Source: Hybos culiciformis
Lineage: Eukaryota; Arthropoda; Insecta; Diptera; Hybotidae
Assembly: GCA_964007475.1 (NCBI GenBank)
Contig: OZ023273.1
Location: 9,207,740 to 9,271,739, forward strand
Direction: 5' to 3'
DNA length: 64,000 nt
The notes beneath the pieces were generated by a model. The model was not told where the DNA came from, ran no database searches, and saw nothing but the letters and a program-made list of their open reading frames with translations. The translations under genes and the position numbers were made by a program. Positions 39,001 to 52,664 of the stretch are shown here, in pieces; positions within the stretch are counted from its first letter, which is position 1, and each line of letters starts with the position of its first letter.

Positions 39001-40527
39001 CAAATGAATTTAATTATGTACTTTTTTCAATTAAAGATTTACTAAATTTATTAAATTATATGTTTATTTTGTCAAAACGGTTTTCTGACTATATGTATAA
39101 TATACATAATATATACATATAAATGTGTAGCATATTTTTGTACATACATATAACAGTTTTTTTTTTAAGTATACAAGAAATTTTTTCGAGAGTATAATTT
39201 TTATTTTATTTTTTCTTCTTTTTTTTTTAAGGAAAATGAAAGAAAATTTTTTTTTCCTGGTATATAAAAATGTGAATAAAAATAAAAGAAATTGTTTTTA
39301 ATTAATTTTTTTTAATTAACTACTTAAGATTATTTTAAATGTACATATTTTTTGATATACATACATGTATAAATATTTTTTTTTTTTATTTTGCTTTTTG
39401 AATTAGAAGAAATGAAAAAAAAAATAAACCTGATATTTAAGCATAATTTTAAGAAATATTTTTTTTACATTATACATAAATGGACGATCATATGTGTATG
39501 TTGAAAATTTTATTTTCATCGTTGTTTTCAGGAAACCACTTATGTGTGGAAAATATTTGAGTCTTAGAAAATGTGTTTCAAAATAATGTTAATTACGAGA
39601 GCAAAAACAAATTAGAATGAATAGAATAATAATATGGATATATGTAGTAAAAAGTTATTTTTTTTTATATAAAATAATTTTCTTTTATTTATTATGTATA
39701 CAATTTGAAAAAAACTCTGTAGATATTTCTAATTTAAATTTCTATTTTAAAATTGGTGTCTTAATTCGGTTGATTTGCTAAAAAATGTAATAATTTGAAC
39801 CTGAGTGACACAGCTCTCAAGTTCAAATTTTTCATTTATCAGCATTAATACGTCATTCTACACAGTTCAATTTGACAGTTTCTATAAGTAAATATTTGAT
39901 TTTAAATAGTGATAAAAAATTTTGATAAAAACAAAATTTTAAGTGTTCTTTTAAAATCGCAAAAAAAAACAAAAAAGGAAGTAAAGATAAATGTGTACAA
40001 TTCTATACTTATTAAAAATATCTATGTTTCGAATATAAATTCGAAATAAAATAATTTAGTGATTTTTTTTTTTTTATTAAATTTTCATTATATATTTTTT
40101 ATTCAAAATAAGCTTAACTTTTCAATCATTTTGATTGCCGGAAACACTATTGGTTAATTATTTTATTTAAAATTTATTTTTTATTTTATTTCGAAGAATC
40201 AAAAAATTGTATGTCAACATTTCAAAAGAAAAAATGAATTAATTTTATCTCATTTGGTTTAATATGTAATATGTTTATTCTTAAGAAAATATATAAGGTG
40301 GATATGGGGAAGACAAATGATTGTGACAACGAAAATAAGCAGCAAACGAAAAGAATACTTTTTTAAATATATATACATGATATAATATACATACATTTAT
40401 AGTTTTTATTTTATTTCTATAAAAATAAACAAAAGAGTAAATATAAAAATTGAATTTGCCAAAATATTAATTAAAAAAATAAAAAAACGAGGATATATAT
40501 TTAGAGCGTAAATTTGAAATTTTTATT

Positions 40528-40830
40528 AACAGGCCACTAGACTCAAATGCACTCTGTTTAGAGCTCCGACGAAAGCGGAAATTTTAAGTGTAATGAAAAT
40601 GGTTGTCAATTATGTGTATTAATTTTTCGTTTAAAATTTCGTAAAAATTTTATATAAAGCTCACAAATAAAATATCATTTAACTCACTTCGTTTTCGTTT
40701 TCATCGGAGGTCTTAAACGAGCTTAAATCATAAAAATTGATAAAAATTCACGAAAAATGTATGAAAAAAATTTCTTTTTTTATTGTAATAAAATAAAAAA
40801 TTAAAATTCTGGCTCACTTAATGGTATAAA
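40528..40830 (+). mobile_element. Foldback repeat sharing an end with 21590-21690
   Basis: It begins with ATTAACAGGCCACTAGACTC, the reverse complement of the sequence near 21660-21680. Within it, CTGTTTAGAGCTCCGACGAA is mirrored about 160 bases later by a diverged complementary copy (TTTTCATCGGAGGTCTTAAA), so it can fold back. No coding frame is present and the right boundary is approximate. Confidence 0.5.
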
Positions 40831-41816
40831 TAAATTTAGGTAACTTTTTCCGTTTATACTTTTATATTATTGCAGTCCTGTACCGCATGAGAATGTTTGG
40901 CACAACCTCATTTTTTATGTTGATGTGCGATATTCCCAAAAATAATATTGTAAAATGACATAAGAAAATTGATTTTCCAATAAAAAAGATTAAAAGCTTC
41001 TTTACTAATTTGCTGTTCATTGCCGCAAAATAATAAATATAAAATTTGTAGTCATTTTCAATATTTTTAGCACCACAATAATACTTTATTTGTTTTTAAA
41101 TCCATATTTCCGTTTTCACAGTGACAAATAGTATTACACTTTTTTCTTTCTTGTGGAAATAGATTCTTCTAAATCTATTAAATTTCTTTTTATTTCATTT
41201 GTTGTGATAAATTAAATCCCAGAAGAATAAATTATTATTATTTTTTTTTATTATTATTTTAAGTTAATTTTTTTTTAATATAAATATGAAATTCATATTT
41301 TTAAAGTGGATTTGTATATTATCTTAGTGCCAGCAACTTTTGGCTAGTTTAATTTTTTTTCCTCTTTTTTTTTTCTCAACAAACAAGGGAAGGCGTGCTT
41401 AACTAATTCGCCTCCCACATTTTTTGGACTCTTGATTTTATTTTAATTTAACGACTGTAAAAATTGTTTGCAGATTTTTTAGTTATTGTATGAGTATGTA
41501 TATTCTTATGTTTTTTTAAGTCGATTGTAAGAACACTGCTTTTTTTCCCCATATAGTTGATGATACTGGACTTGAAAATCTTTTGTATGGAAATTTAACA
41601 ATAAAATTTAAGTAACACAACTATATAATCTATATCTTTTGATCTTAGGTTAATTCAAAACTTTAAGATGAAAATACTCTTAAAAAATGTATTTTCATAT
41701 ATTACTAGCTGTGTCGACAAACGTGGTTTTCCCTCCAAGCATTTTGTTTTCCGGTAACCATTTTTCAGATCATTTTCCGGATGGCCTATTGTTAATTGTT
41801 CAAATTTAAAAGTATT

Positions 41817-41874
41817 TTCCGGAACTGTTACAGCACATAAACAAATAAGTTTTAGTGCTGTAACTGTTCCGGAA
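41817..41874. repeat. Short imperfect inverted repeat (20-bp arms)
   Basis: TTCCGGAACTGTTACAGCAC (41817-41836) is followed after an 18-base loop by its complement with one mismatch (41855-41874). The surrounding 41700-41950 block is less AT-rich than its neighbourhood and may be a transposon remnant. A 123-codon frame crosses it on the minus strand but shows no domain. Confidence 0.6.
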
Positions 41875-42764
41875 TCTTTAAGTAACACGCAACCCCAGAT
41901 AAAGAAGATAGAAATAGATAGATTGGCTTTGGCATCAAAGTTCTCGATGCTTTCAATTAAAAAATTAGATGACTCCTTTTTATTTTTATCATATTGTATA
42001 ATTATTGTGCATTGATAGAAAAACATTAAAAAAAAATATTCATAATTTTTAAATTCTAACTAAAATCAATTTCACGCATAGCACTTTAATTTTCTCAAAA
42101 AAAAAAAATTCTTCAAAAATAAATTAATGTAGAAAAAAACATTAAAGTGCTCTTCGTGTGATTTATTTTTTTAAATTAGAATCTATTTAGTGTAAAACAA
42201 ATTAAAACGTTTAATTTCAATTCTAAAAATAAATATTTATTTATTTTTTTTTTTTACTTCATTTCTTAAGTACAAACTCATTAAACTTATTAATTATTAA
42301 AAAAAATCTGGCAAAAAAAAAGTGACGAATTTTCTTCATTTTTCAAAACAAAACAAAGTAAAAATATACATCAAACTTTTAAATAAAATTATTTAAAAAT
42401 TTTTCACTTTTTTTTTTTTTTTGCTGTATATTTATTCTAAAATAATAATGAAAAAAACAAAAAAATTGTTTTTAAAATTAAATTAGTCAAAATGATTGGC
42501 AGTGAAACAGTTCAAATGGCCTAATCTTTAATTATAGTTTCTTATAAACGGCATTTCAATTATTGAAAGTTATGCCATGTTTCGAGAAAATTATATTTTT
42601 GTAAATTTTTTGACTAAATCCAGGCCAATATATACAACTTATCATCGTAAATGTAAACACATTTTAAACTTGTATCAGACTTATCAAACAATAGTATTTA
42701 GTCTGTTTTTTATAATTTTTATGAAATCTATCTATTAGAATTAGAATAATTAAATATGTCACAG

Positions 42765-42808
42765 ATAAAGCCAGGCAACTAACATATAAGTTAGTTGCCT
42801 GGCTTTAT
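42765..42808. repeat. Perfect hairpin with 19-bp arms
   Basis: ATAAAGCCAGGCAACTAAC (42765-42783) is exactly complementary to 42790-42808 across a six-base loop. The stem is much richer in G+C than its surroundings. It is too short for a typical insect pre-miRNA. It may be a structured RNA element, a recent palindromic duplication or the centre of a transposon. Confidence 0.85.
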
Positions 42809-43547
42809 ACTAATCCAACTAATTTTACTCAAGAACTACTATATAAGACTCAAACATAGATTGATTAGCGAGAACATTTTTTTTCATTATTTTGAAAATA
42901 TAAATTTGTGAAGCTTATAAGTTCTTGAAATTTTATTTATATTATTATATTCTTTCATTAATTTCACTGCTTATAAATGATTAGTTTTATTGAAATGAAA
43001 ATCAGCACTTGTTTGCATTCTGTGCGATTAATTTAATTAAAGGTTGTTTTTTTTTGTTTGAAACTTAAGGTGGAAGGCATTCAAACACTTTAGCTTTTGG
43101 CATAAAATTAAGTTTTTTGTTATTATTTTTTTGTTTTTATCTTTTGAACACAATTTATAATTGGGCGATTAATTAAAGAAAAAAAGTCTCAATAAAAATT
43201 ACATGCACTTCACATAAACACACAATACTCATTTGGAATATTCTATTTTCAGCCTGGTCCAATTAAAAATTATAATGTTCTTCTTTAATTATAAATTGTA
43301 TATTAATAAATTTATTAAAAATATTTTTTTTGCATAAAAAAGAAATATTTGTATAGAATTTTTCATTAATATGCATATTAAATGTGTGGTTTTTTTTTTC
43401 GATTTCTGGTCCCTATATTTAATTAAAAAATTAAGACATTCATTTTTTAAATTTTTATGTGGTCTAATTGTAATCCCGTCGGATTTATTTTATGCTCTTA
43501 TGCGACAGAAAAAAATTTCTTACTAATTTATATAAAAATTGCAAATT

Positions 43548-43602
43548 GGAATAAGAGTACAGTAATAATAAGAACGGAATAAGAGTACAGTAATAATAAG
43601 AA
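43548..43602 (+). repeat. 28-bp tandem duplication
   Basis: The unit starting GGAATAAGAGTACAGTAATA occurs twice back to back (43548-43575 and 43576-43602), identical over its full visible length. It is a recent simple duplication with no apparent function. Confidence 0.85.
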
Positions 43603-44583
43603 ACCAATAAGTTTAATTGTTGCACAATTAGAATTCGTTGAAAGAGCATATTTTGGAAAGTTTAAAAGATTTTCTAATTCTTCAATAATTAGAAAACTTA
43701 TTCACATTTAAGTATATATGTTAGTCAGAGTAAAACTGAGTTAAACCAAACACCATTCACACTATGTATGTTGGTAACCTTCTTAAAGATATTTGTCTCA
43801 AGAAATATCTTTTAGTAAATTTGTGATTAATATAAAGTGTTCTATATTGATGATGATTGTCGTTTTGTAACTAAATAAAATATCGATTTGTCGTAATTAA
43901 CAACAGACCAAATATATTGTTTAATATTATAGATACTGACACGAAAGCTATATTTATAATCTGAATTTAAATTTTTAAAATCAATTTATTTTTTACTAAA
44001 CATATTACATTTTTCTACAAATTGAGAATAAATGAGATTAATGAAGAAATAAACCGAGAACTTTTAATGCTGTTATGAAAGGTTGTTAATATATAATTCT
44101 AAAGTCTCTATTTGTAATACTTTTTATACTTGTACTATTTGTAATAATCTCTTTGTAACAAAATCAACTTTCTTGTAAATTAAATTTCCTCTAATGAGTA
44201 ATTACATTTTCTCCGAAGTCTTAATAAAATAAAATAGCCAAATTTCAAACAAAAGTGCACTTTTTAATCATAATTTTTAATTAAAAATTAAAAATAAGAA
44301 TTTGAATTAAATAGACCATAAATGTGTAAAAATGTTATGAATGAATTCATAAGAAAATCATTAAATTAATTTAACTGTATTTGCTAAATATAAAGACATA
44401 CAAATTCCATTTTTTTTATGTAAATATACCTAATAATACGCTCATTGAATAATTTTCTCTCTTCCTTTATCAAACACTGCAGTGAAATATAGTATTTTTT
44501 TTTGGGTTCAAGAAAGTCTCCTTAAAGAGATTTTATACCTTAACATTTTTTTATTCGAACCTATTTATTTTATGATGATGCTT

Positions 44584-44979
44584 TTAAGAGGACTTGGTAC
44601 CAGTTTGGATTTTTTGTCCCAAAATTTGATTGTAGAGCCGTTTTAGATTATTTTAAAGTTTAATTTAAAAAAAACATTTCGTTCACCACCTCAAGAATGT
44701 TTCATAGTTTAAAATGACATAAAACTTTTTAGAATCGGTTAAGGCTAAGTGCTCGAAACCTCTTCAAAACCATTTTGTGACACATAACAATGGTTTTGAA
44801 GAGATTTCGAGCACTTAGCCTTAACCGATTCTAAAAAGTTGTATACTATTTTAAAGTATGAAACAGTCCGGAGGTTGTGAATGAAATGTTTTTTCTAAAT
44901 TTAACTTTAAAATAATCTAAAACTGCTTTTCAAAAAAAATTTGGGACAAAAAATTCAAACTGGAACCAAGTCCCCTTAA
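44584..44979. mobile_element. Palindromic TTAA-flanked MITE-like element
   Basis: About 390 bp, almost entirely an inverted repeat. The left arm begins TTAAGAGGACTTGG and the right arm ends CCAAGTCCCCTTAA. The centre lies near 44770-44805, where CTCTTCAAAACCATT faces its complement around a short loop. TTAA at both borders is the target preference of piggyBac-type transposons. There is no coding frame. One arm recurs at 26817-26996. Confidence 0.8.
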
Positions 44980-45059
44980 TATGTTCAAAACTTTGTTTTG
45001 CGAAAAATTAACAAAAGCATTCATTAAGTAATTATTACAAACGAATTTTTGGCTATAAG

Positions 45060-46135
45060 CTTAGTACGCTGTGAAAAAAGAAAGGTTGCAAAAAATATCA
45101 CTGAAAAATGTTTGATAAATTTTGACAACTATTTGACACAAGCATCTGATTATTTTTATTAATTTTTTATTATTCTAACCCAATAATAAACAAATCAAAC
45201 AAACTTTTTTTTGTAATGTCAAGTTTTTGCAATCATTTATCTTCCTGGGTAGAAAAATATTTGCAAAAAAGCAGCTGCAAAATAGATTTTTGTCACCCAG
45301 TAGAGGAAGTACGGGTATTGTGGACCACTGCAACTGTTTTCGAATATATCTCAGTTGTTTTTTACCAATTTTTTTAAAGAAAGATACATATTGAAGCTTG
45401 GTCTTTCTACTTTACAAAAATTAGTTGAAAAGCCAAATATCTCATGTTATTCAATAATTATAACCTAAAATGTGGAAAAAGTCCAAAACGCCAGTTTTAG
45501 ATAACGTGCGGTTAATTTGGACCAAAGTGGACTAGCTTTAAATTAGAGTTTTGCTGGTCATTTTCAAAATACAAAATATGCGGTTAATGTGGACCAGTGT
45601 ACCACAGTACCGAAATTGGGTGGTTCACATCGTCACAAAAAAAAATTTGAAAAATATGAAAAACTTAGACTTAATAATACTTATTTGACTTCTTCGAATG
45701 CTGTTTGGTTTACTCTGTTCAAAAAAACATTAAATTTTAAAATTAAATAATAAATGAACTTTTAAGCCAAAAAATTGTTTTCACTTTTTTTTTACAATTT
45801 TTTTGCCAAATTCAACTATCAAACTAAAACTTTTTTATTGAATGAGTTTTTAATGAGAAAATTTTTTTCTCTTTGTTTTTTAATATTGTGCATTTTTCCA
45901 CATGCTTAGATTTGTTACTTGAATTTAAATAGCTGAGAAAATGCACTGGTCCACATTAGCCGACCGGTCCACATTACCCGTAATTACTCTAAACAATTTT
46001 TTTTTTTTTATCAGCGTACTACAAAGCAAAAACTAAAAAAAAAAATTTTCAAACATTTTTCAGCAGCAAAAATTTATATGAAAAATCTCATTTTTTTCCA
46101 CAGCGTACTACTTTTTTTGTGTCAGCATACTAAGC
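45060..46135. mobile_element. Outer inverted-repeat element of a nested composite
   Basis: The left arm has GCTTAGTACGCTGTGAAAAA at about 45059-45078 and CACTGAAAAATGTTTGA further in. The right arm carries complementary versions near 46012-46065 (CATTTTTCAGCAG, CAGCGTACTAC) and 46099-46135 (CACAGCGTACTAC, GCATACTAAGCC). It is interrupted by a separate element with GGGTAATGTGGACC ends. The boundaries are approximate and no coding frame is present. Confidence 0.55.
45309..45982. mobile_element. Inner element with GGGTA-TGTGGACC terminal repeats
   Basis: The left end reads TACGGGTATTGTGGACCAC and the right end is its complement (GGTCCACATTACCCGTA), giving TA borders. Two internal copies of a related motif, GTGCGGTTAATTTGGACCA near 45507 and TGCGGTTAATGTGGACCAG near 45580, form regularly spaced subterminal repeats. 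These are typical of transposase-binding arrays. No open frame of useful length is present. Confidence 0.6.
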
Positions 46136-47871
46136 CATAGTTACGAAAAAAGTCACGTACATTTTTAGATATTAATTTAAAAATTATACATGTATTTGTC
46201 TAACTTTTCAGGGTTTCATTTTTTTTGTAAGTTTAATAATGTTTTATCATTTTCTAAAATAACTATTCAAGACAACAGTTTTGTGGAAAAAACTTAAACC
46301 TTGTTAAAAATAAAATAACGGGGTCATCTCCCAGATCCTTATTCAAAAAATATTATATAGTACAAAAATATCAAAAATTTAAAAAATTAAAAGCAAAATT
46401 ATTTGAATTTTAATTCATTAAAAATTTCACTTAATAAATTTGGCGGGGAATATTATTTTTCACCAATTTACATAGGTTGCAGCTAATAAATTTAACAAAC
46501 CTAATATGATAATTATGTAAAAAATCTTATGATACACAGTATCTATTATAATATATAGTTGAACTTAAATTAAATATTGATATCAATGATAGAGATTGCT
46601 CTCGAATAAAAAAATGTGTCCCTGGATTCTTGACTGAAAATATTGAAAAATTTCTGCTTTCCTTCCATGCAATTATTATTCGCTACTACATATTTATTAG
46701 ATCCCAACGCTGTTTTTTTAATTGCGGGAAAATTTTTTTTTATAAATATACGCCAAAATGTATCTACAATGTACATTGCACGTACTTATATTTATGTATA
46801 TTGTTTTAGTTATACTCAGGGCGGAGGATAACAAAAAATAGAAATGAAATGAACAAAAATAAATTTTTTATTTTATTTCAATAAATCTTAACCCTTTAGC
46901 TTAAATTAGAAAACCGCTTTAAGTATAAAATAAAAATATTTCATCTTTTTTATTTTTCTTAAATTTATTTATTCACATCATAATTAATAATTTTTTATAT
47001 ATACATAAATAGTTTGTCTCTTTAATATGACAAAGAGCGAAAAAAAAAATTATTCAAAAACTATTGTAATAAATGTGAATTTTAATAACCCAAAACATAT
47101 TTTATAACTTTATTAATTCAAATTTATTATGTAAATTGCTTATTTTATGTATTTTTTTAATATAGAAAATATATTTATTATACATATGTATATTTCATTT
47201 TTAATAGCCAGCATCAAAATAATTTAAAGGTCCCCAAATTATCACCATTAAAACTATTTAATTCTAATACCTTAATGAATTTTTTATTATATATTTAGGT
47301 AATACTTTGAAAAAGAAATATATTAAAATACATAGATAAAATAAATGCAACAGCATTCAAAGCGATAGATATAACGATAGAAATAGATCAGAAAGATAAA
47401 AAAATTTTGTATAATATTTCCTTCAACAATTTTATAAGGTTATTTTAGGGTTAATCAACCATAAATATTGATGCTCATTACATAAAAAATTATTTTAGGT
47501 ATTAACTGCAAACTAAACTCGAAATTCAAAGTTGTAAAATTTCGGGTCTCAAAATTCCGTATCCGAAAATTTAAAAAATCTACGTTTATCCTTTTACATT
47601 AGGATTAGATTTACAGTCCAGAATTTAAAATTCCAGAAATTTGATATCAAAGTACGCTACTAACTAAGGAAAGCACACGGACAATTATGAAGAATTAGAG
47701 CAATCTACTGACATTCTTTCGCAGATCTCCGTAGCATTTGATTCCATGTAGAATACACACCTGCCTGAGTAAAGTGTTAAGGAAGTAAAGCTATTTTTTA
47801 GATTATTTGATGAACGATTGATTAGAAAAGCTTACTAATCTATGTTTTCCTTCTAAAACGTTATATAAAAC

Positions 47872-48088
47872 CATAGATTAAGAATACAGAAAGATGGGAA
47901 GCTTCATACAACATTATTTTTGGTATTTTTAAGTCAATGTGTTAGTAAAACAAAATAAAATACGTGATAATTATCAATGTATGAAAAGAATTTTATTTAG
48001 TTTTACTAACACCTTCACAATAAAATACCAAAAAAGACTGAAAAAATGTTGTATGAAGCTTCTCATCTTTCTGTATTCTTAATCTATG
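47872..48088. repeat. 217-bp hairpin (foldback element)
   Basis: Left arm 47872-47914 begins CATAGATTAAGAATACAGAA and is mirrored by 48046-48088 with about one mismatch. An inner second stem pairs 47920-47951 with 48000-48030 more loosely. Overall this is one long foldback with a loop rich in A+T. It could be a small MITE; a small open frame over the right arm is incidental. The adjacent 47690-47785 block is G+C-richer and may belong to the same or another old element. Confidence 0.75.
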
Positions 48089-49283
48089 ATAAAACTCATT
48101 CACGACATATTATTACTAGACGAGGCGAATTACTATGCCCTAATTTATTTCTTGTACTATATTATGTTTGTATATGTTTTATTATTAAGGTTTCTAAAAA
48201 AAAAAAAACTTCCTGTCATAATTTTTAAAAAATAAAATATTAATATCTATAATAATAATTTATCCGTACATACATAGTATACCTATTATATTTTATGATA
48301 ATACACATTTTAATGTCACATAATATATTATAATATTAAATTTCATAGTATTGTAAAGCAATTAAGATAAGATTTTTAAAACGATTTTATTAAATATAAT
48401 TTAAAATAGATTTATATTATTGTCGCTACTATGTATGATGTATCTATTCTAACATTTAAAATTAAAGTGAAAAAAATGAACTTTTTTTTTTTTTTTAATT
48501 TCAATATTTCTGATTTACGATATTGAATGAAAATACAATTTTTATTACCTTAACAATTCGTGATGAGATTACACTATTCAATTTATTTAAAATATTATAT
48601 GTATTTTTATTACTTTTTAATGCTAAAAAGAAGATAAAAATATTTTTAAAATATTAAAAATAAAAAAAAAATTGTGTTTTTTTATATACTTACATATTTA
48701 TTATATATGTACATATTATGTGTACATAAATATAATTTTTATTTGAATTTTATAGTTTTTATGACGAGTTTTTATGAGATTCTAAAAGAGATCAAAGTAT
48801 CCACAAGATGTATTTTATTTTTTTATAACATATCATCTATTTGCCAGTCAGACATATAAGTCAACTTATATGTAAGTATAATATGTAACATGAAGTTCTA
48901 GTTTTATTAATTTCTTTTTTTTTTATAGTTATATTCCATTTATTCAATCATCAGTCTTATTTAATAAAGATTGAATAAAAATAAAAAGAAGGAGGCACAA
49001 TTTCACAATAAAGAATACATATTAAAATTATTGTTTATAATTAAAAATTTCCAAATTATTATTTCTTTTTTATAAAATTATAATAATGGAAAAATAAAAA
49101 AATTATATTATTAACTTCAGTTTTATATAATAAAAAATATTAGGAAATATGAATTATAATGGAGTTGAAATGAAGCAGCTGTTTATTTTAAAAACAAAGC
49201 AATAAAATGTATTAGAGATCTGTTAATTATTATTAAAATAAAATTTTGGTTTTAAAAATAATTTTTTTTATTCATATCATATT

Positions 49284-49333
49284 GCACAATGCATGTGCTT
49301 CTACTTCAGCACAATTCATGTGCTTCTACTTCC
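49284..49333 (+). repeat. 25-bp tandem duplication
   Basis: GCACAATGCATGTGCTTCTA and its neighbouring bases repeat once immediately (49284-49308 and 49309-49333) with two differences. No further copies were seen nearby. Confidence 0.8.
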
Positions 49334-52300
49334 ATTTTTGACAGAAATTAAGTTTTTTAAATTCTTCTTCACTAAATTATTATGTTAATTTATGTTTTAA
49401 TTCAAAAAGGAGTTTGCTTAAAAAATAATGAAAATCTCCGTCAAAATCCTTTAATTAATGAGATAGTGAAAAATTGTTTGAATATCATCTTAAAAAATAA
49501 TTAACAGATTTACATAATAAAATAGTACTAACTAACGAAATTACAACTGTTACATATACCAAGTTCTACGCATATATTCATAACAATCAATTTGAGTTAA
49601 GCACATTGAATCGAACGGTTATTGAGGGATGGAATAGAATTTTTTTGTAATGGTTTTAAACAAAAAACGAATTTTAGTATCCTTTTGATTAAAAATGAAA
49701 ATACAAAAAAAAATTTTTTTAATTCTCTCATTGATCTTCTTGATTTTGCACGCCTAAGATTTCGAATTCTGAGTAAGCACCTTCTTTTTTAATTCTTTGT
49801 AATATTTATAAGATATAATCTAAAAGTTGCCGAGATAATTAGGATCTTATAAAAAGATAATAATAACTTTACGCATAATAGATTTGCTCATCAATTTAAA
49901 TATCCTTTTGTTTCCCAAACATAATTTGCACACAGATACTGCATAATTTAATTTTTTCCATTTAAATTTAACCTTAAAATAACAAAATAAAACATTTTTT
50001 TAATTTTTTATTTTTCATATACCCTGTATTTCTGTATTTTAATAACTTTCTTTTCTGTTTACAAACATACATTTAAACAAATTGACTAGTTTATTACATA
50101 ATAATTCAAAAATTAAAAATATTATATTTAATTTTTTTTTTTTTTTTTACATTTTTATGTATATATATATTTATTTTTATAATCTTAGTTATTAAACCTA
50201 ATAAAATTAATTAAATTGTTATAGTTTGTTCATATTTTTACTAATTGTTAAATTGAAGTGTGGAAAATGTTTTTTTTTATCAGAACATTAAAGTCTATTG
50301 TTGCGGAAAATTGTTCTAAGTATATACTGTTGTATACAATTTATTATATTCATTATTTTCTTGTTGTAAATTTTGATAATTTATTAAGAAAACAATTTTT
50401 AATAATTTCTTTAGAGAAAATGAAACAAAATTTTATAAAAAAAAAAAATAATAATAAATAAACAATACATAATTTTTGTAAACATTTGAATAAAAAAAAA
50501 TATTTCAAATTTTAGACATGTAGGTATATTGAATTATGTTTATTAATTAAATTATTATTAATTTATGTTTGATGAAAGAATTTAATTGAAAATTAATATC
50601 TATTGTAATTTATTTTGTGTTATCTAATATCTTTAGTATCTACTAAAAAATAAAGTGAAATCTCTATATCACTAAAACTTCAATTTAGTGTAAAATTATA
50701 CCAAAAATATTTGATTTTTCAATAATGAATTAATTGGCAGCGACTCTTAATGGTTAGTTAGATTAGATTTTGTATAAGTTTGGATCGAATGATTAGATAT
50801 GATCATATGAAAAGATAAATTATAGTAGATTGATAGATTGATTAACTTTTTGATTAACTTTTCAAAATTATATAAAGATCAATAATTTTCAGCAATAATA
50901 CTGAATTTTTTGTTTAAACGAAAATTTTACTGGATTTATAATGGAATTATTATAGAATTAACAATAAAAATAAAAATTATTTAATTTTTTTATTTCTTAC
51001 TTATTTTATTTAAGATTGGTACTTGTTTACTCAAACTGTTTATTGTTTATTTTTTATTTTATACTTTGTTCTTCATTACGAGTATTTATTCTTTTATAAT
51101 TTGATTTATTGCTTTTAATTCTATACTAAATTTGTAAATATTCATTAAAATTTATTATTAATTTATTTATTAAGCAACTTAAAATTAAAAAAAAAAGTAA
51201 TTAAAAATTAAAAAAAAATAATTAATTAATTTTAGAATTTTCTTAATTTCTATAACATAATTTTATTATATTTAATTAATATATTTATGTAAAAAAAACT
51301 ATAACAAATTTTAACAGTATATTTTTTGTATATATAATTTAATTTCATTTAATTCTTTTTAATAAACATAATACAATATGTAAGACAAAATTTAGGATTT
51401 TAAATATTTCAATACAAATTATTATTTATATACTAAACGCGACAATAGAAAATAAAAGTGTCTTTTTATAAAACTACTAGATATACATGTAATAAGTATG
51501 CCTTTTGAGCCTAAATATATGTATTTTTTTTTTATTATGAATGCTTTGGCCACAATAACAACTAACTATTTTCATTATGATTAATAAAAAATATTATATA
51601 TTATGAAAACTGCATACATACATATTTATGTATAAAAAGAATTTATATATAACGCAAAGAAAAAAAATTCTAACAAAACATACCTATGTGTAGTGAAATT
51701 TTTAATTTATATAAATTTGCACTCATATGTTTTTATCTATCTAATAAATATGATTGATTACATGATCAATAAATATAATTGCGTTTAACTAAACATAATT
51801 ATGTAATAAGTTTTGTTCATTTCAAAAATAAAATGCTCTCACTGGAATTTTTATTTCAAAACCTCCGTTTTACAAATTTTAGACAGTGATTAATTTAAAT
51901 TTTTGTTTGTAGGTTTGAGGACAATAAAAAAAATTAATATTTTTGTCAGTAATTTAGCTTACTGGTAATTTAAAAATCAATATTGTATACTAAATATAGA
52001 TTATAAAAAACTACTACCTATTGATTTTGTGATTCTGTTTTGTTTGCAAAAGAGTTTCTTCTATTACTTGAATAAAATATTACATTAATTTGAAAACATT
52101 TCCAAAATTTAATAAACTAAAAAATATAATAAACTTATGGATCAATATTAGAAATTTTTTTGGTTATATATTTAGTAGAAAAATTTCAGAGCATTATTTA
52201 TAATAAAAATAATTGTAAATAAAATTTTATATTATTTGTTAATAAATGTTTTAATATGATTAGGTACTTTAATTAATTTGTATTTATGATACATAAAAAA

Positions 52301-52602
52301 ATGATATAAGATTTCTAACTATTTTTTGTATCTACATAGAATATAAAATAACATTATTTTGGTCTAATATAAGTGTAAATAGTAAAGTGTCTTGATATAC
52401 ATTATTTTAAATTGTTAATGTTTCTTTTTTACATTATTGTATTATTTATATTGAACATTTGCACGGAAACCATAATTAACAACAGACTTAATTTTGGTCC
52501 TTTTTATAATATTAATATTTAGCAAACTATGTTTTAAGCCCAAAAAAATTAAAACTCATTTTACATTTAACTAAGTTGTATCACCGAGCTCGATTTCGGT
52601 TT

Positions 52603-52664
52603 AGGTTTATTAGGATGAACAGGTTTATTAGGATGAACAGGTTTATTAGGATGAACAGGTTTAT
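52603..52664 (+). repeat. 18-bp tandem repeat, about 3.4 copies
   Basis: The unit AGGTTTATTAGGATGAAC is repeated perfectly three times and then partly. It lies roughly 360 bases downstream of the stop codon of cv-c, outside the coding exons. This makes it a candidate variable-number locus. Confidence 0.9.

Noticed and set aside
41655..42026. 123-codon frame on the minus strand
   Set aside because: It crosses the 41817-41874 inverted repeat and shows no conserved domain; treated as part of an old repeat.
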